DNA of 64,000 nt from an uncultured Collinsella sp. (GTDB lineage Bacteria; Actinomycetota; Coriobacteriia; Coriobacteriales; Coriobacteriaceae). The position numbers and the translations under genes were made by a program. A model generated the notes under the pieces. That model searched no databases. It saw only the letters and a program-made list of their open reading frames with translations, and was not told the DNA's origin. Where the stretch lies: NCBI GenBank assembly GCA_934630855.1, contig CAKTWW010000001.1, forward strand, positions 62,001 through 126,000, read 5' to 3'. This document shows positions 43,760 to 54,161 of the stretch, piece by piece (position 1 is the stretch's first letter; every line of letters starts with the position of its first letter).

Positions 43760-44395
43760 ATGAATAAAGACCTGTATCTGGTTCGTCATGGGCAGACGAT
43801 ATTTAACCTTAAGCGCATCATTCAGGGCTGGAGCGACTCGCCGCTCACGCAGCTGGGGTGCGACCAGGCAGCGCGCGCCGGCATGTTCTTGCGTGCGCGC
43901 GGCATTGAGCCGGACCATGCCTACACCTCCACGCTGCATCGCACCGAGCAGACCATCGCTAACCTGTGGCCGGGTCTGGCGTACGAGCGCCTGGACGGCC
44001 TGCGTGAGTGGTTCTTTGGCGACTTTGAGGCCGAGCGCGTGATGCTGATGCCCGAGCGCCCGTGGCGCGACTTCTATTGCCAGTTTGGCGGCGAGGGCCA
44101 GATGCAGGTGCGCAAGCGTATGGTCACGACGCTAACCGAGCTTATGCGGCGCCCGGACCATGCGTGTGTGCTCGCTGTAAGCCATGCCTCTGCCATCAAG
44201 GAGTTTTTAGACCACACGAGGGGCGCGGCGGCAGACGAGCGCGAGCGCGTGCCGGGTAACTGCTCGGTGCTGCACTTTGCGTTTGATGACGAGACCGGCA
44301 CGTTTGAGCTGGTCGAGATCTTTACGCAGGAAGACTACGCGCGCGAGCTGGGGCTTGAGCCGCTCGTGGCAGCGGCGGGTCCGCGACGCGGGTAA
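43760..44395 (+). CDS. Histidine phosphatase family protein, copy 2
   Basis: The 211-residue protein shares with copy 1 'LVRHGQTIFN' at 7-16, 'QGWSDSPLTQLG', 'TSTLHRTEQTI', 'LREWFFGDFEAE' and 'LAVSHASAIKEF'. It is about 30 residues longer at the C-terminus. Broad-specificity phosphatases of this group act on sugar phosphates or nucleotides. AAAGGA lies before the ATG. A strong bidirectional terminator follows. Confidence 0.9.
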   Translation: MNKDLYLVRHGQTIFNLKRIIQGWSDSPLTQLGCDQAARAGMFLRARGIEPDHAYTSTLHRTEQTIANLWPGLAYERLDGLREWFFGDFEAERVMLMPERPWRDFYCQFGGEGQMQVRKRMVTTLTELMRRPDHACVLAVSHASAIKEFLDHTRGAAADERERVPGNCSVLHFAFDDETGTFELVEIFTQEDYARELGLEPLVAAAGPRRG

Positions 44396-44438
44396 CACGA
44401 GCGTGCACACGGGTCGCCGGCATTACTACTCGATGCAA

Positions 44439-44479
44439 AAGGGGCGGAGATGCATGTGTCTGCTGCATCTCCGCCCCTT
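44439..44479. terminator. Bidirectional terminator
   Basis: A 16-bp perfect stem, 44439-44454 with 44464-44479, lies between converging genes, followed by TTGTTTGTT on the plus strand and preceded by AAAA. Confidence 0.92.
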
Positions 44480-44523
44480 GTTTGTTGAGCTGCCGAGCCT
44501 TTGCGCTGGGCGGTCGGGCCTTG

Positions 44524-45207
44524 CTAGAACCGCGCGATCTGGTGGGTGAGCAGGCCCGTCGGGACCTGCGGCGCGGCGCCGCTGACCTGCGCGGCGGGGA
44601 AGAGCGCGGCCACGGTGAAGTTGAACGGCTCCTTGCCCGTGTACGTGCCGTCGGCACGGGCCTTGTCAGCTAGGAGTTGCGACGCCCCGGTCAGAGCGGC
44701 GGCGTAGGCCGGGTCATCGGTCAGTGTCGGCTCTGGCGCCTGGTCGAGCATGGCGCGGATGGCCCCGACGGCGTCCTCGCGCTTGACCTCCCATACGCGG
44801 TGCGTAATGCCCGCGGGATCGGTGACGGCGTAGAGCGACGCGCCCTCTTTAGCGGCGCCCAAGATGATATCCATGACGGGCGAGGCTTCGTAGGCGAGCG
44901 ACACGGGACGAGGCTGAACTTTGAGCTCGGCGATCGCGCGCGCAGCGTCGGTCACGTCGGCGCTGGCATCGCCCTCGCCGCCCGCAAGCACGCCAATCGA
45001 GCAAATCGCCACGACGCCCGTCACGCGACCCGGCTCGCCCGAGCATTCGTACACGTAGTACGCCGCACCCGGATCTTTGAGCATCAGGCCATCGGCAATG
45101 GCGCCGCGCAGGGCATCGTTGCCGCTCAGGATGCCACCCATCTGCGGCAGCGCCTCGAGCACGCGGTCCTGAGCCGGGCGGATGCAGGGAAACGGAAGTG
45201 CTTTCAT
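44524..45207 (-). CDS. DUF1015-like protein, short form
   Basis: The 227-residue protein begins 'KALPFPCIRPAQDRVLEALP' and continues 'LMLKDPGAAYYVYEC' and 'GVVAICSIGVL', which follow the DUF1015 pattern ('P..RP', 'Y.Y', 'G...'). Full DUF1015 proteins are about 400 residues, so this one is either a truncated or a short lineage form; the C-terminal part reads smoothly to a normal stop, with no sign of a frameshift. In other bacteria DUF1015 genes sit beside serA/serC, which here lie 3-5 kb downstream in the same direction. Enzymatic role unknown. Confidence 0.7.
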   Translation of the reverse strand: MKALPFPCIRPAQDRVLEALPQMGGILSGNDALRGAIADGLMLKDPGAAYYVYECSGEPGRVTGVVAICSIGVLAGGEGDASADVTDAARAIAELKVQPRPVSLAYEASPVMDIILGAAKEGASLYAVTDPAGITHRVWEVKREDAVGAIRAMLDQAPEPTLTDDPAYAAALTGASQLLADKARADGTYTGKEPFNFTVAALFPAAQVSGAAPQVPTGLLTHQIARF

Positions 45208-45246
45208 GGACGGTCCTAACGTGTGAGTCGGTTTGTTCGCGGCTTA

Positions 45247-46467
45247 TTATGCCCCAACTTGGCCGCTCGCGCCCCAGAGCGCGTTATCGGCGAGTGCGAC
45301 CAGCACCTGCTGGCAGCGAACGATATCGGCATGGGGCACGTACTCGTTGGGCTTGTGGGCGAGCGCCAGCGAACCGGGGCCGTAGCTCATACAGTTGCGA
45401 TTGCCTGTCTTGCCCGCGATGACGGCGGTGTCGGTGTAGCCGGTAAAGAAGCCGACGGTCGTGTCCGTGCCCGTCATGTCGTCTGCCGCATGCTTGAGCG
45501 CCGCAAGAAGGGGAGAGTTCGGGTCGCGCTCGATGGCGGGGCGGTCGCCCGTCACGGTGTAGCTGCCGCGGCAACCGGGGACAACGGCCTCGGCAACAGC
45601 GATGGCCTGTTCCACCATGCGAGTTGCGGCGCTCGTGTCGGTCGGCGGCGTTAGGCGCATGTCGACCCAGACCTTGGCGTGGTCGGGCACCACATAGGGG
45701 CGATAGCCGCCCTCGATCTGGCCAAACGTGATAGTCGAAGGCCCCAGCTCATCATGCACAGGCAGCTCCGCGAACGCGTGACGAAGTGCGCACACGACCT
45801 CGGCCATGGCAGCGACGGCATCCGCGCCCTTCCATGGCTGGCTCGCGTGGGCCGTCACGCCGGCCATCTCGATTTCGAACCACGTGCGCCCCTTGTGCGC
45901 CACCTGAATTTGCCCGTCGGTGGGCTCGGTGTCCAGCACCCACTCGTGCGAGCCGACCCAGCCGGCGGCAATCGCGGTCTCGGAGCCGCGCATAAAGTCT
46001 TCCTCATCGACCGAGCAGATGAGCGAAAAGCCGCGTCGAGGCAGCACGCCGCATGCCGCCACGCGCTCGAGCGTATGGACCAGTGCGGCAATGGCGCAGG
46101 CCAGACCACCCTTCATGTCGCAGGCGCCGCGGCCATAGAGCTTGCCGTCGCGCACAACTGCCCCGAGCGGCGCGATGTCTGCATTCCACCCGTCGCCCAA
46201 GGTGACGGTATCCATGTGGCAGATGAAGACGAGTCGCGGCTCGTCGCTCTGCCCCGGCACGGTAACCATAAGATTGCGGCGCCCGGGGAGCACCTCAAGC
46301 TCTTCAACCCGTACGGCATCGAGTGCCGGGTGGTTCAACCGCGCCAGCCGTTCCTCAACCAGCGCTTTGATATGCCGCTCAATCTCGTCCTCATACGCAC
46401 CCGGATCCGAGCTATCGATTCGCACAAGCTCCTGCGCAAGCCGCCAGGCAAAGTCCTCATCAACCAT
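45247..46467 (-). CDS. M20 family deacylase/peptidase (ArgE/DapE-like)
   Basis: The protein has 406 residues from ATG 46467 (GAGG 8 bp upstream; the longer in-frame extension lacks a ribosome site and crosses a divergent gene's promoter). Metal ligands: 'FICHMDTVTLG' (H, D), 'GACDMKGGLA' (bridging Asp), 'CSVDEEDFM' (Glu-Glu), 'DTEPTDG' and the late His in 'YVPHADIV'. The dimerisation lid 'VTAHASQPWKGADAVAAM' is typical. It removes acyl groups from amino acids (acetylornithine, succinyl-diaminopimelate) or cleaves dipeptides; the exact substrate is not clear. It is 40 bp upstream of the DUF1015 gene in the same transcript direction. Confidence 0.9.
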   Translation of the reverse strand: MVDEDFAWRLAQELVRIDSSDPGAYEDEIERHIKALVEERLARLNHPALDAVRVEELEVLPGRRNLMVTVPGQSDEPRLVFICHMDTVTLGDGWNADIAPLGAVVRDGKLYGRGACDMKGGLACAIAALVHTLERVAACGVLPRRGFSLICSVDEEDFMRGSETAIAAGWVGSHEWVLDTEPTDGQIQVAHKGRTWFEIEMAGVTAHASQPWKGADAVAAMAEVVCALRHAFAELPVHDELGPSTITFGQIEGGYRPYVVPDHAKVWVDMRLTPPTDTSAATRMVEQAIAVAEAVVPGCRGSYTVTGDRPAIERDPNSPLLAALKHAADDMTGTDTTVGFFTGYTDTAVIAGKTGNRNCMSYGPGSLALAHKPNEYVPHADIVRCQQVLVALADNALWGASGQVGA

Positions 46468-46620
46468 ATGCAACCTCACAATCAGTCTGCTTTCCAAACC
46501 AATTGTAAGTCTCTTAAGGGTCCGCGACGTGCGCTTAGCAACATTTACCGTTCGCAGGCCGAGCCATCGCGTTTGCCGTCCGAGCGGGTTCGCAAACGAC
46601 GCAGTGGGTACGTACCCCTC

Positions 46621-47670
46621 ATGGACGACATGCTGTGCGACATATCTGCCTTTCGGTATCATCGGATACCTCCACAGGTCTTGGCAATAATGCCGGACCT
46701 GCCCGATTTTGTGGACGATCCGCGCAGGGAACGCCTTTGCGAGCACCCGCTCGTCGCGCATTTCCTGGGCACCCCGTTACACGTGCTGGCACAGGGCGGC
46801 TTCGGGCGTAAGGGCGATCGCATTGTCAGACATGTTTGGAACGGGGAGAGGCCGTTTGGCTCCGTGCAGCAGACAGAGTTTGGCCTCGATGTCGCGTCCC
46901 CGCTCTTTACCCTGCTGACCCTGGCTTCCTCGGTCTCAAACGAGCGTCTGATCATGTGCATGTATGAGATGTGCGGCACCTTTGCCGTGTGCAAGATCGC
47001 GCCTCGGGTAAAGACGGCACTTGAGCAGGCATATGGGGGCCGGTGGGGTGACGCACGGTTGGGCTGGGAAAACGTAAAGGATGTCGCTGGGAATCCAACG
47101 GACTTATGGAAACGACCTCCCTTGATCGAGCTCTCTGAGCTTGCAAAGTACGCCGAAAAGATCCGAGGGCTCCGCGGTGCTAAATCGTTCACACGTGCCG
47201 CGAAATGCATTACGGGAGTGGCGGCATCGCCGCTCGAGGTCCAGGCCTCGATGCTGTTTGGCCTTACGAGGTTGCGCGGCGGCGAAGGGCTGCGCCTAAC
47301 CAATAACGTTGAGATTCGTATGACGCGCAGTGCCCGTCTGATTTCGGGGCTTGATAAGCGCTATGCCGATATCCTGCTGTCAAATAAGGACGGCAGCCGA
47401 GAGTGTCTGGTCGAATGCCAGGGTAAAGCCATACACGGATCCATAGAATCCAAGATCTCGGACTCCGACCGAACGACGGCCCTGCAAGCGATGGGATATC
47501 CCGTCGTTCTGATGACCTATGGCCAGCTGGCCGACTCCGATGCCTTCCGCGTGGTGATGGAACTCATCATGTCCTATCTCGATATGCCGTTGAAAGGCAA
47601 GACGCCGCGGCAGCAGGAGCTCGAATGGCGGCTTCGCAAGGAGATACTTATCGATTGGGCGGGAATGTAG
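46621..47670 (+). CDS. DUF559/Vsr-like endonuclease-fold protein, paralogue 2
   Basis: The protein has 349 residues from ATG 46621; the frame is open much further upstream, but that part is antisense to the M20 gene. It has the same layout as the protein at 37147-38346: an N-terminal region with 'LIMCMYEMCGTFAVC', the linker 'AASPLEVQASML..GGEGLRL', then the nuclease-like 'RYADILLSNKDGSRECLVECQG' split as an Asp and a Glu-x-Gln-Gly motif (near residues 245-262), 'DSDRTTALQAMGYPVVLMT'. The Asp...ExxG..D..R..AL...GY order follows DUF559/Vsr-type folds. No methylase or other restriction gene is adjacent. Confidence 0.7.
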   Translation: MDDMLCDISAFRYHRIPPQVLAIMPDLPDFVDDPRRERLCEHPLVAHFLGTPLHVLAQGGFGRKGDRIVRHVWNGERPFGSVQQTEFGLDVASPLFTLLTLASSVSNERLIMCMYEMCGTFAVCKIAPRVKTALEQAYGGRWGDARLGWENVKDVAGNPTDLWKRPPLIELSELAKYAEKIRGLRGAKSFTRAAKCITGVAASPLEVQASMLFGLTRLRGGEGLRLTNNVEIRMTRSARLISGLDKRYADILLSNKDGSRECLVECQGKAIHGSIESKISDSDRTTALQAMGYPVVLMTYGQLADSDAFRVVMELIMSYLDMPLKGKTPRQQELEWRLRKEILIDWAGM

Positions 47671-47745
47671 TCGTCGTGCGGGTGGAAAACGGTCGATCGA
47701 GCTAGAGTTTTGGGCGCGAAAAAGGCTTCAGTTTCGCCTCGGAAG

Positions 47746-47935
47746 GGCTTTAAAACGTTACCCACAACAAGTTGTTTCGGAAAATCGACAGTCAACTTGA
47801 ATGTGGCATATAGAGATCGATTTTTACCTACTAAAACCCCTGATAAAGCTGTTTGTCAAAGCAGGTGTACTCAGTGATTTGGGCATGACTGTCGATTATC
47901 CGAAAAAACTTATGCTGGGTAGCATTTTCAAAGCC
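47746..47935. repeat. 190-bp element with ~48-bp inverted ends
   Basis: 47746-47793 and 47887-47935 are about 80% complementary (blocks GACTGTCGAT, TCCGAAA, AACTT, TGGGTA, TTTT and AAAGCC). The 93-bp interior has no gene. It is similar in plan to the elements at 22509 and 36895 but unrelated in sequence. Confidence 0.7.
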
Positions 47936-47952
47936 AGTCAGAGCAACGAAAT

Positions 47953-47981
47953 CGGCCCCCGTTTTGTGAAAACGGGGGCCG
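47953..47981. terminator. Terminator after serA
   Basis: CGGCCCCCGTTTT (47953-47965) and AAAACGGGGGCCG (47969-47981) form a 13-bp stem with a 3-nt loop, 41 bp past the serA stop codon. It also faces the converging DUF559-like gene. Confidence 0.88.
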
Positions 47982-48021
47982 AATGGGCTTTATGGCCCGA
48001 CTGGCGGGTTTGGTGCCGGCG

Positions 48022-49185
48022 CTATTTGATCACGCGCACGCGATACATCGACGGAATCTGCTTGAGCGCCTCGATGGTGCTGGTGTCCAGGTGCTCGTCG
48101 GTGTCGAACATGGTGTAGGCGTTCTCGCCGGCGGACTCGTTGGTCATGCGCTGCACGTTGGCGTTGTCCTTGGCCAGGATTGCCGTGATCTGACCGATCA
48201 TGTTGGGCACGTTGGCGTGCAGGCAGGCGATGCGGCTTGCGGCGCGCGCCTTGCCCATGCTGCAAGCGGGGTAGTTGACGCTGTGCGCGATGTTGCCGTT
48301 CTCCAGGTAATCCTTGAGCTCGCTAATGGCCATATCGGCGCAGTTGGCCTCGGCCTCGCCGGTGCCGGCGCCCGAGTGCGTGGTGATAAACGTGTTGGGC
48401 ATCTTGACGGTCTTGGGCGTGGCAAAGTCGCAGCTAAACCAGCTCAGCTTGCCCTCGCGCAGAGCTGCGTCGACGGCATCCTCGTCGATGATGGTCTCGC
48501 GCGCGTAGTTGATCAGCACGGCGTTGGGGGCCAGCAGGTCGATCTGCTCGGTGCTGATCATGCCGATGGTGTCGGCCTTGCTGGGCACGTGCACGGTGAG
48601 GTAGTCACAGCCGCGGCACAGGTCCTCGAGCGTGCCCACGCGCTGCACCTCGCGGCTTAGCACCCATGCGTGCTCGACGGAAATAAACGGATCGTAGCCG
48701 TAGACGTCCATGCCCAGATCGACACAGGCGTTGGCGACCTTGGAGCCCACGTTGCCCAGGCCGATGACGCCGATGCGCTTGCCCTTGAGCTCGCGGCCCA
48801 CAAAGGCCTTCTTGGCCTTCTCGGCGTCGACCTGAATCTCGGGGTCGTCGGCGTTGTCGCGTACCCAGTTCATCGACTGCACCACGCCGCGGCTCGAAAG
48901 CACTAGCATGCCCAGGACGAGCTCCTTGACGGCGTTGCTGTTGGCGCCGGGGGAGTTAAAGACGACGACGCCCTTCTTGGCGTACTCCTCGACGGGGATG
49001 TTGTTGACGCCGGCGCCGCAGCGGGCGATGGCGCGGATGCCTTCGGGCAGCTCGTAGCCGTGCAGGTCGGTCGAGCGCATCAGGATGGCGTCGGCCTCCT
49101 CGGCGGTGTCCACAAACTCGTAGCCTTCGCCAAACTCGACTTTGCCGTCTTTGGTGATGTCGTCGATGGTCTTAATCTTACGCAT
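48022..49185 (-). CDS. serA: D-3-phosphoglycerate dehydrogenase
   Basis: The 387-residue enzyme oxidises 3-phosphoglycerate to 3-phosphohydroxypyruvate, the first step of serine synthesis. The NAD-binding fold has 'GKRIGVIGLGNVGSKVA' near 134-150. The catalytic elements include 'ARCGAGVNNI', 'NYARETIIDEDAV' and, near the C-terminus, a short ACT-like region ('VPNMIGQITAILAKDNAN') that may sense serine. The residue usually His in 'H.gg.T.Ea' is preserved in 'THSGAGTGEAEANC'. AAGGAG precedes the ATG. It lies 71 bp after serC in the same operon. Confidence 0.95.
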   Translation of the reverse strand: MRKIKTIDDITKDGKVEFGEGYEFVDTAEEADAILMRSTDLHGYELPEGIRAIARCGAGVNNIPVEEYAKKGVVVFNSPGANSNAVKELVLGMLVLSSRGVVQSMNWVRDNADDPEIQVDAEKAKKAFVGRELKGKRIGVIGLGNVGSKVANACVDLGMDVYGYDPFISVEHAWVLSREVQRVGTLEDLCRGCDYLTVHVPSKADTIGMISTEQIDLLAPNAVLINYARETIIDEDAVDAALREGKLSWFSCDFATPKTVKMPNTFITTHSGAGTGEAEANCADMAISELKDYLENGNIAHSVNYPACSMGKARAASRIACLHANVPNMIGQITAILAKDNANVQRMTNESAGENAYTMFDTDEHLDTSTIEALKQIPSMYRVRVIK

Positions 49186-49256
49186 GGAAAAACTCCTTAG
49201 CAGGTTTTGATGTAAACAGGTGGTCTGAGGTGGCTGGTCGGCCCGCGCGCTGCGGG

Positions 49257-50381
<1,125 letters not shown>

Positions 50382-51077
50382 CTTCTAGGTCCCCCTCGTA
50401 GTCGTTTGAACGTTCGGGATACTTTAGCACAGTGGAGCGCCAGGCGCGACCGCATCACAGCAAAACTCGAGTGCGCCGCTATGATTTACAGGATGGTTAC
50501 ATGGGGGGAGGATTGGCTCGGGGCTCGCATCCGATCTGCTTCAGCTTTTGCTTGCTTCCAGGGTTGCACACGGCCGTTGGCGAGGTCATCGTGGCCGCGG
50601 GCGATGGATTGCTGGATGATCCTATTCGTTTTATTGCGGGTGTCGATTTCTGGGCCAGGGGTGTTTAGCAAGGATGGAACTGGCTTTTTCATTGGTAAGT
50701 AGAACCTCCCTGTAATGTTTGCCTCTTCAATCTGTATTGATGATAGCGCGCAGGCACCGCGTGGGCATGGAACAAAGCAATGTGCTGAGGGGCTTTCGGC
50801 TCTCAGTCGGCCGATTTTTGAGTTCAAATTCACAATGGGATCATATTCTCGCTTGTTTTGTTGTGCAATAAAAGAGCGCTTGAACCATGGTTGATATTTC
50901 CAGGGACTATTCACCGGACAATAGCGACCGTCTGCAGAAACGGACTCTTTGGACGTCTTTACTCATGGAGTTGCGCAAGCATCTCGCGGTATGATTAAAA
51001 ATGCGTCGTGCCAGACCGGTGTTAATAAAAGGTCAGAAATGACGGCATCAAATGCAACCGCGGCATAGGGGATGCTG
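50382..51077. other. Gene-poor left border of the defence island
   Basis: Nearly 700 bp between serC and the Druantia-like operon. GC content falls visibly here. Small open frames on both strands (for example 50432-50668 plus and 50486-50914 minus) show no recognisable domain and no good ribosome site; the stretch may hold a decayed gene. The promoter of the operon and any attachment site should lie here, but no direct repeat matching the right border was found by eye. Confidence 0.5.
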
Positions 51078-54000
51078 ATGAGCGAATCGAACTACTTGGA
51101 GAGGCTAGAGAAGGCGCCTATCTCGGAGCTTAGTTTTGATGATGTACGGCTGAAGCGTTCAATTAAGAATGCTGGTTTCTGCTACTTACCTGATCTTTTG
51201 TCTCTTACCGATAAAGAGATAGACGCTAGTTTTGATAGCAAATATGCTGATTCAATCATAAAGATGAGAGAGAAATACCATGCTGCCCCCGACACCTTTG
51301 CTGCTTCTATGCTCCAGCCTAAGATCGTGGAAAAAACGGCGAATCTGAGGGCTCCGCTGAAAGTTCGGCATCCTCACGAGCCAAAAGCTGAGGCAACGTC
51401 TTCGATTGAGCGATATGAATATGACCTGAGTTGTTCTTCGCCTGCGCGCTCCCATGGACTGTTTTCAGCAAAGCTGGAGCAATTTGAAGAAAGAGCTCGA
51501 GGTGCCTTCGACGACCTTGACTCAAGGTCTGAAAACGTCATGGTTTATCAGGCATTTGAGGAATTCTCGACAGACCTTGATGAACTCAGTGCTGCTTTCG
51601 AAAAGCTGGTTAAATCCTATCCGACAAATCCCCGTTTTGTTTTGATGCTGATCGATAAGTACCTGCCGAATGCTTTTATGGTTTATGTTGCAGACAAAGT
51701 GCGCAGGGTTTTCAACGAACATAACCTATGGGGTAATTTCTTCGCGAGTCTTGGCATTTGCGACAGTAACGTACAAGGGCTTGTAAAACATATTTTTATA
51801 AAACATGTTGAAGAGCGTGGAATGCCCTTGTACGACCGCGATGAGGAAGTTAATTACTACTTATACACCGCGCTCCTCCATGGAGGCTTATCGGAAGATT
51901 CTTGGTCGAATCTATGGGAGAAATTACTTCCGCTTGCGCGGGAAGTCTCTCGGGGTGGTCTGGGTTTTGGCGGAGAGATGGACGGGCGATCCGTTCTTAG
52001 AGAGCTAAAGAATCCTGAGAGCAGATATGCTCCTGAAAAGGCTGTGCTTAACATCCTTGAGAAGGCGCCCGTTTCAACTATTGCGCCACTCTTTGAGGCG
52101 TCCATGCGCGTGGCAGCCCAAATTGTAGACTCGAATAGGGTTAGAAGCCGCTATACGATGCTATCCAGCTTTGGCCTTCCAGAAGCCGCAATGCAGGCCC
52201 TTCGTGACAATCAGGAACGAGCGTCGTCTTCGGCGACTGGGGGAAGGGTCGCTGCTTCGTCGCAAGAGCGGAGAAAAGACGCTCATCGATTGATCTATCT
52301 TCCGACTGCCAGTTTGCAGCTGGATCTATCTGAAGGCGTTGTTACCATGCGTTGGCCGCGCCAGCAGTTTCCATTGCATTTTGCTGGTGCCAAGATCGAC
52401 TATTATGTCGATGGCGAGCTTAAGGCAAGCTCTGAATTTGATGTGAGCGTCGGGAAATGCATCCTAAATGCTGTCGGCTTTGCTATTGACCCTCGGGCTC
52501 GTTATGATGTGGAGCTCAAGCTTATGCACAAAGACGAGCATGCAGGGGACTACATCGAGCTTAGTTCGTTGAGCCAGACGTTTAGTAGGAACAAGCCTGG
52601 CTGTTTTGAATTTATAAAGGACGGCAAGGGCTCCTATCGCTTGCGCGGGAAAAACGAGCGGTTAACGAAAAGGCGCCGTATCGCTTACATCGTAAAAGAT
52701 GGATACAAGATTATTCCTGGCCAGGGTATGAAAGCGGTCTCGGAGTATGAGACTTCTGGCGATTGGGACGATAATCAAATCTTCATCTATGATGTAGAGC
52801 CCGGTTCGGCAGGCTCGGTTGTTAACGAGCTGACGGGCGAGGAGGTCGCCGTTTGGCAAGAGCGCTATGTCGCAAAGATAAATAAGCGCCGGATCATCGG
52901 AGAAACGAGCGACGGCGTTGACTTGTATGGACGTATTCCCAACGAGCTTGATACAAACGACGGCCTTCCCTCTGTGAGCATAGAGGCGCTTGATGGCGCG
53001 GACGCGCTTAAAGACCTGGATATCGTTTGCTGCTGTGATGGCGAGAAAGTGTCGATGCCGCGTCGTGTCATGTGTGAGGACGATGCCGGTAATGCGGGTG
53101 CCGCAAGAATAGAGTTAGATTCGTCAAAGGCAAACATTTTCAGCTGGCATATCAAAGAGTGCACCATAGAGGCAAGGCAGAAATCTGCCGGTGGCAAGGT
53201 CGTTTTCCGCTACCGTTTCGCGGTGGTGCCCATACAAGAATTCAGGCCTTTATCCATCAGCTTTGATTGCGGGTATGCCGTAGCGGAATATGGGTTTCAA
53301 GCATGCCTTCCCATTGACGTTGTGCGCGTTTCCGAAGAAACCGATGCGAAAGGCGAATACGACAGGCTAAATTCCCTCAATGCTTGGGAGCGATATGAAG
53401 CGAAGACCCTCCTGAAGGATGAGTTCTTGCATCTCCGTATTCGCTCGAGGGAGAGCGGCAAAGAAACCGATGCCAAACTTGCTCTTGCTGCAATAGGCGT
53501 TGACATGCCAGAAAGACTTGCGAATCTATCCAAGGAACGCCCAATCTGTTTGGCAGATGCGCTAGAACTCGGTCCCAGCGTGGCAAACTTTAAGATTATC
53601 TCCTATGGCTGGAGGTATAACAGGGCTGCGCTGGTGATGCTAGGTTCAAAGCCGCTGTTCTTTAAGGACCTCAAGCAGCCTGGGGAATACGGATTCAATC
53701 TCTTTAGACATACAAGCCTCTTTCAACAGACCGACTATGGGGCACCCAGTTGTCTTCCCCTGAGGCTGTCCCTGTACTACGGCGATGATGTGTCAACGGG
53801 AGAGCTGATTCCAGCTTGGACCGATGTTCAGATGCTTGGCTGTGCCGAGGGGCTCGGTATCAACGGTTGGGAGCTTTCGCCGGGCGAATGCCTTGGATAT
53901 GTTCTTCGGTTTGAAGGCAAGCCCTTATGCGATATCCATTTCAGGTTCTTTAGGCTTTCTAGGTATAAGGAAAGAGACGAAAAGCCGATTGCTACAGCCT

Positions 54001-54161
54001 TTGCGGAAAAGGGCTCTACGGAGGTCTCTCTTCCATCCAGCGTGGTAAGGCAGCTGGGCAACAAGAGGGAAGTGGCTGTCGAAATGTCGCCGAGCGACTC
54101 CTTTGGGGACCCTCGGCGAGAATATGCGACCAGAATCATCCTAAATAGCAGGAGCAAATAA
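51078..54161 (+). CDS. DruH-like large protein of a Druantia III-like system
   Basis: The protein has 1027 residues from ATG 51078, which sits 6 bp after AGGGG (ATG 51072 is too close). Residues 12-60 ('ISELSFDDVRLKRSIKNAG', 'LPDLLSLTDKEI') resemble the helix-hairpin-helix of RNA polymerase alpha-CTD. The rest has no clear known domain; beta-rich stretches lie between about 420 and 950. Its stop overlaps the start of the DUF1998 helicase by one base (TAATG), so the two are translationally coupled. Length, position and partner match DruH of Druantia type III (druH-druE), but the homology is inferred from context, not from recognised motifs. Codon use is more AT-rich than the flanks. Confidence 0.65.
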   Translation: MSESNYLERLEKAPISELSFDDVRLKRSIKNAGFCYLPDLLSLTDKEIDASFDSKYADSIIKMREKYHAAPDTFAASMLQPKIVEKTANLRAPLKVRHPHEPKAEATSSIERYEYDLSCSSPARSHGLFSAKLEQFEERARGAFDDLDSRSENVMVYQAFEEFSTDLDELSAAFEKLVKSYPTNPRFVLMLIDKYLPNAFMVYVADKVRRVFNEHNLWGNFFASLGICDSNVQGLVKHIFIKHVEERGMPLYDRDEEVNYYLYTALLHGGLSEDSWSNLWEKLLPLAREVSRGGLGFGGEMDGRSVLRELKNPESRYAPEKAVLNILEKAPVSTIAPLFEASMRVAAQIVDSNRVRSRYTMLSSFGLPEAAMQALRDNQERASSSATGGRVAASSQERRKDAHRLIYLPTASLQLDLSEGVVTMRWPRQQFPLHFAGAKIDYYVDGELKASSEFDVSVGKCILNAVGFAIDPRARYDVELKLMHKDEHAGDYIELSSLSQTFSRNKPGCFEFIKDGKGSYRLRGKNERLTKRRRIAYIVKDGYKIIPGQGMKAVSEYETSGDWDDNQIFIYDVEPGSAGSVVNELTGEEVAVWQERYVAKINKRRIIGETSDGVDLYGRIPNELDTNDGLPSVSIEALDGADALKDLDIVCCCDGEKVSMPRRVMCEDDAGNAGAARIELDSSKANIFSWHIKECTIEARQKSAGGKVVFRYRFAVVPIQEFRPLSISFDCGYAVAEYGFQACLPIDVVRVSEETDAKGEYDRLNSLNAWERYEAKTLLKDEFLHLRIRSRESGKETDAKLALAAIGVDMPERLANLSKERPICLADALELGPSVANFKIISYGWRYNRAALVMLGSKPLFFKDLKQPGEYGFNLFRHTSLFQQTDYGAPSCLPLRLSLYYGDDVSTGELIPAWTDVQMLGCAEGLGINGWELSPGECLGYVLRFEGKPLCDIHFRFFRLSRYKERDEKPIATAFAEKGSTEVSLPSSVVRQLGNKREVAVEMSPSDSFGDPRREYATRIILNSRSK

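Noticed and set aside
45679..46620. Upstream extension of the DUF559-like gene by about 310 codons
   Set aside because: The extension is antisense to the M20 deacylase and has no protein-like features; the start at 46621 keeps the size in line with the paralogue.
50486..50914. 142-codon open frame on the minus strand between serC and the Druantia-like operon
   Set aside because: No recognisable domain, no good ribosome site and odd composition; could be a remnant but not supported as a gene.
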